From Flavobacterium sp. LHD-85 (GTDB lineage Bacteria; Bacteroidota; Bacteroidia; Flavobacteriales; Flavobacteriaceae), in contig NZ_JAVFVR010000006.1 in the NCBI RefSeq assembly GCF_030929595.1, forward strand, positions 124,001-188,000: 64,000 nt of DNA, in the 5' to 3' direction. Of this stretch, positions 61,663 to 64,000 are shown one piece after another. A program made the position numbers and the translations under genes. Every line of letters starts with the position of its first letter. The first letter of the stretch is position 1. The notes beneath the pieces were generated by a model. It did not search any database. It saw only the letters and a program-made list of their open reading frames with translations, and was not told the origin of the DNA.

Positions 61663-62154
61663 TTACATCATTTTAGTCTTATTTTTATCCATTTCACCAA
61701 TAAATGGAATAGCTTCTAGAATTTCGCTTCTAATTATCGTTTGCAAATAAACTTCAAGCTGAATAAACTTCGCTGCATTTATTGACCCAATTGCTTTTTT
61801 GGCCTGATTATAAGTTTTAGAGTAAAGCTTCTCATAATCAACATGGTTTTTCAAAGTAGCTTTTGCCAATTCATCTGCTTTAGCATCAGTTAAAGTTTCA
61901 TAATTCGCAGCATAATCATTTAGCAGCTGAAATTTTGTCTGCCCTAATGCTTTTCGAGAGGTTTCATAATCGTCGTACACTTTAGTAAAAGCCGTGGCTT
62001 GCGCATCAGATAAATTCATATACTGTTTTACCAGGTCAGCTTTAGATTTTCCATAAACACTTTGTACTACTTCTAAATCTTCTTTATAAGAAGACTGCGC
62101 ATAAGATGAAAACGAGGCTGCCGCCATGATAAGAATAAGTCCTAATTTTTTCAT
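61663..62154 (-). CDS. Exported helical protein, Spy/CpxP-like in character
   Basis: A 163-residue protein if translation starts at MKKLGLILIMAAASFSSYAQ, which gives a clean signal peptide; an upstream Met adds 21 residues with no such signal. The mature part is almost wholly helical with LSDAQATAFTKVYDDYETSRKALG and LTDAKADELAKATLKNHVDYEKLYSKTYNQAKKAIG, spacing similar to periplasmic Spy/CpxP-type LTxxQ chaperones, but no exact motif is conserved. Function unknown. Confidence 0.7.
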   Translation of the reverse strand: MKKLGLILIMAAASFSSYAQSSYKEDLEVVQSVYGKSKADLVKQYMNLSDAQATAFTKVYDDYETSRKALGQTKFQLLNDYAANYETLTDAKADELAKATLKNHVDYEKLYSKTYNQAKKAIGSINAAKFIQLEVYLQTIIRSEILEAIPFIGEMDKNKTKMM

Positions 62155-62236
62155 AGTTTTAATTTTAAATTTGTTTTTAAAAATGTATGCATACTCAAAT
62201 ATACTGATTTTAAACACGTTAAATCCAAATCATCTT

Positions 62237-63151
62237 TTAAAAGAAAGAATATTGGTAAACTGCTGATAAGGCATAATAATTTAACCCATTGTTAGTATAT
62301 GCTCCAACATGATATTGAAATCTAATAGACTGCCCTTTTGCAATTGGAGTAGAAAAAGTTCCTCCTACCCTCCAGTTATCAATCTGGCTATCATCTGAAA
62401 CTCCATCTGTAATAGTTCTACCTCCAAAAAACCAAGTTGTATTGAAACCAACCCACATTTGGTTCTTAAAATAATAGCTTGCATGAGCTTGAAGGCTATA
62501 GGTTGGTTTTTGCTCCAATTTTTTTCCTAGATAATCATTATTATCCGTATAAAACCATACACCGCCATAAGCCTCGGCATAAACATGCGCAAACCGTTTC
62601 GACACCCCTATTTCAGGCTTAAAAGCCCACCGGTTTGTTCCAATGTTTACTTGTTTATCGCCATAATATCTTCCTGTTGGGATTGAAGTAACCAAACTGA
62701 CTCCAAGAATTGTTTTTTGCTCAAAACTTCTGAATTCAGATTTATCAAGTGCAGGAGAACCTAGCAAATTAATTCCAAAACGCACTTTCATATCTGCAAA
62801 ACCAGTTCTTGAGCCAGTAACCAGCTGATCGCTTATTACAGCAGATCCATCCATAAAAGTAAAAGGCAGCGCTACCTGTATACGAGCCAGTTTATCTGCC
62901 ATCCCAAAAGTTCTGATATAATTTACAGCCATATTGTGGCTTTGAAGTGTAAAATCTTTTATGGGCAGAGAAGGATCTGTCAGCACATTTCCATTCATAA
63001 AAACATAACCTGCAGCAATTACATTTAAGCCTTTAGGAACATTTGCATACACTCTGGGTTCCAAATCCTGGCCAAATACGCTGAACGCACCAAAAAAGAA
63101 AAACAAAACCGAAAACCGCCACTTTAATAACCAAAAAAAGATTCTTACCAT
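62237..63151 (-). CDS. Outer-membrane channel-like protein (Phenol_MetA_deg type)
   Basis: A 304-residue outer-membrane beta barrel. Residues 1-27 are a signal peptide (VFGQ). The barrel shows alternating strands (VYANVPKGLNVIAAGYVFMNGNVL, LARIQVALPFTFMDG, GFADMKVRFGINLLG, WVGFNTTWFFGGRTI) and an aromatic end (ALSAVYQYSFF). The layout matches the transporter family previously called Phenol_MetA_deg. Substrate unknown. Confidence 0.82.
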   Translation of the reverse strand: MVRIFFWLLKWRFSVLFFFFGAFSVFGQDLEPRVYANVPKGLNVIAAGYVFMNGNVLTDPSLPIKDFTLQSHNMAVNYIRTFGMADKLARIQVALPFTFMDGSAVISDQLVTGSRTGFADMKVRFGINLLGSPALDKSEFRSFEQKTILGVSLVTSIPTGRYYGDKQVNIGTNRWAFKPEIGVSKRFAHVYAEAYGGVWFYTDNNDYLGKKLEQKPTYSLQAHASYYFKNQMWVGFNTTWFFGGRTITDGVSDDSQIDNWRVGGTFSTPIAKGQSIRFQYHVGAYTNNGLNYYALSAVYQYSFF

Positions 63152-63198
63152 ATAATATTCAGACGAATTTGTGACAAGTTTAGTATTGAATTATATCA

Positions 63199-63714
63199 TT
63201 ATTTCTCTTCTGTTTTTGGAGCATATATCACTCCATCATAACTAATTGGGCCTCTATTATTGCTACTTACAGAAAGTGTTGTGCTTCCATTATAAAAGAT
63301 AGAAAACGTTAAATCGTACACATCACTAGCTCCCCTTACTGTTGCTTTTAGAATGGTATTATTCTTTTTGCTTTCGACTCTAACATTCTGAGGTTTTCCT
63401 TCAAATTTTATTCCGCCATCAGTACCGTACCCAACATTATAACCACGCCCAAAAAAAGGAAGATCGCAGGTTGTGTTATCCGTATTAAACTTTAAAAAAT
63501 AAGTATTGTAGTCTAGCTGAATTAATCTCCCTCCTTGAGGTGTTGCCTTTTGAGCTTCAAAAACAAAATTCTGAGAATCGATAAGTGCTTTTATCTCATT
63601 TTGCTTCTTCAGTTCTCTTTCTTGCTTGAGTTCTTTTTTTGTTTTTTCCTGTCCAGAAACCGAAAAATTAACAACACTTAGCAAGAACAGCAAAACAGAC
63701 ATCTTAGTTTTCAT
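63199..63714 (-). CDS. DUF4251-like exported protein
   Basis: A 171-residue exported protein with signal peptide (residues 1-21, SVSGQ). The Lys/Glu-rich segment KKELKQERELKKQNEIKALIDSQNFVFEAQKATPQGG and the following beta-rich domain (FFGRGYNVGYGTDGGIKFEG...DVYDLTFSIFYNGSTTLSVSSNNRGPISYDG) fit the DUF4251 family common in Bacteroidota. Function unknown. The META-domain gene ends 4 bp upstream, so the two probably form an operon. Confidence 0.85.
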   Translation of the reverse strand: MKTKMSVLLFLLSVVNFSVSGQEKTKKELKQERELKKQNEIKALIDSQNFVFEAQKATPQGGRLIQLDYNTYFLKFNTDNTTCDLPFFGRGYNVGYGTDGGIKFEGKPQNVRVESKKNNTILKATVRGASDVYDLTFSIFYNGSTTLSVSSNNRGPISYDGVIYAPKTEEK

Positions 63715-63718
63715 AACA

Positions 63719-64000
63719 TTATTTTTTAGTAAAACGCATCATGGCAATATCCCCAGAAATAAAGTTTAAAGTCTTACCATCATCTGTTACATCGTAAGAA
63801 GTTATTTTTTGAAGCGTACTCAAATAAGTTTGTTCGCCTTGCAATCCATCCAAACACATCATTTTCGTTACTGCCATAGGCTGAGTAAAATCAATTTTGT
63901 TTCCATCAACAACCAATTTCCCTGAGTATGTATTGCAGCTTGCGTTACCAGAAACCTGATTTGCTTTGGTATCAAATTTTATGGTTGGCTTTTTATTTGG
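63719..64000 (-). CDS. META-domain (HslJ-like) protein, truncated by the window edge
   Basis: The reading frame is open to the window end. The visible 93 residues show the META domain: VSGNASCNTYSGKL, MAVTKMMCLDG, then YDVTDDGKTLNFISGD and a basic end. The cysteine and Met-x-x-Thr-x-Met patterns are diagnostic of the HslJ group, usually an exported lipoprotein involved in stress or novobiocin resistance. Start and signal are outside the window. Confidence 0.85.
   Translation of the reverse strand, partial: PNKKPTIKFDTKANQVSGNASCNTYSGKLVVDGNKIDFTQPMAVTKMMCLDGLQGEQTYLSTLQKITSYDVTDDGKTLNFISGDIAMMRFTKK

Overview
The window looks like a chromosomal segment of a Flavobacterium-type organism (Bacteroidota, Flavobacteriaceae). 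The DNA is AT-rich. Promoters carry the Bacteroidota -7 box TAnnTTTG. There is a type IX secretion C-terminal sorting domain, a bacillithiol deacetylase, menaquinone-type isochorismate synthase, many SPI/SPII signal peptides, and dispersed long inverted repeats of the kind common in this genus. Gene names are my own recognition of families from the sequence; no database search was run.

Left part (1-35 kb): mostly ordinary housekeeping and envelope genes. They include a TlpA-like thioredoxin, a CPA2 antiporter, L-serine dehydratase (sdaA), panB, an RluA-type pseudouridine synthase, an aldehyde dehydrogenase, a large hybrid sensor kinase, a zinc metallopeptidase, tRNA-His(GTG), bshB1, isochorismate synthase plus a hotdog thioesterase, a secreted T9SS endonuclease I, a fused purL, an outer-membrane beta-barrel protein, a long-chain acyl-CoA ligase, a PhyH dioxygenase and a DEDDh exonuclease.

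Middle part (35-47 kb): more accessory. Two very small transcription units at 36.4-37.2 kb each have a consensus promoter, a 30-31-codon ORF and, downstream, a hairpin terminator. Then come a 1690-residue DUF4132/HEAT-like protein with a small partner, a 93-residue protein behind a highly structured leader RNA, and an AT-rich gene for an RloC/PrrC-like AAA_13 ATPase (Walker A, CxxC hook, possible R-E-H nuclease triad).

Core finding (47.6-53.6 kb): an RNA-repair/RNA-surveillance locus. A Ro60 (TROVE-vWA) gene and an RtcB RNA ligase gene lie on the same strand. The 730 bp between them are not empty: they hold five tandem Y-RNA-like units sharing the motif GUCGUNNAUAAG...YUACUUCG, each with its own closing stem. 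The first carries an almost complete tRNA-like module in permuted order (T arm, acceptor, loop, acceptor, D arm); two others keep a T arm. The Ro60 gene and the Y array each start from a promoter with the same 25-bp palindrome exactly 7 bp upstream of the -7 box, which implies co-regulation, possibly by the nearby WYL-domain regulator. An HD phosphohydrolase gene lies between. The 3' end of rtcB is followed by an 83-bp diverged tandem copy whose coding differences are all synonymous.

Right part (53.7-64 kb): a MarR-regulated fatty-acid beta-oxidation operon (fused hydroxyacyl-CoA dehydrogenase/enoyl-CoA hydratase, thiolase, an inserted four-helix-bundle protein, acyl-CoA dehydrogenase), a secreted GH18 chitinase-like enzyme, and a run of minus-strand envelope genes ending in a META-domain protein cut by the window edge.
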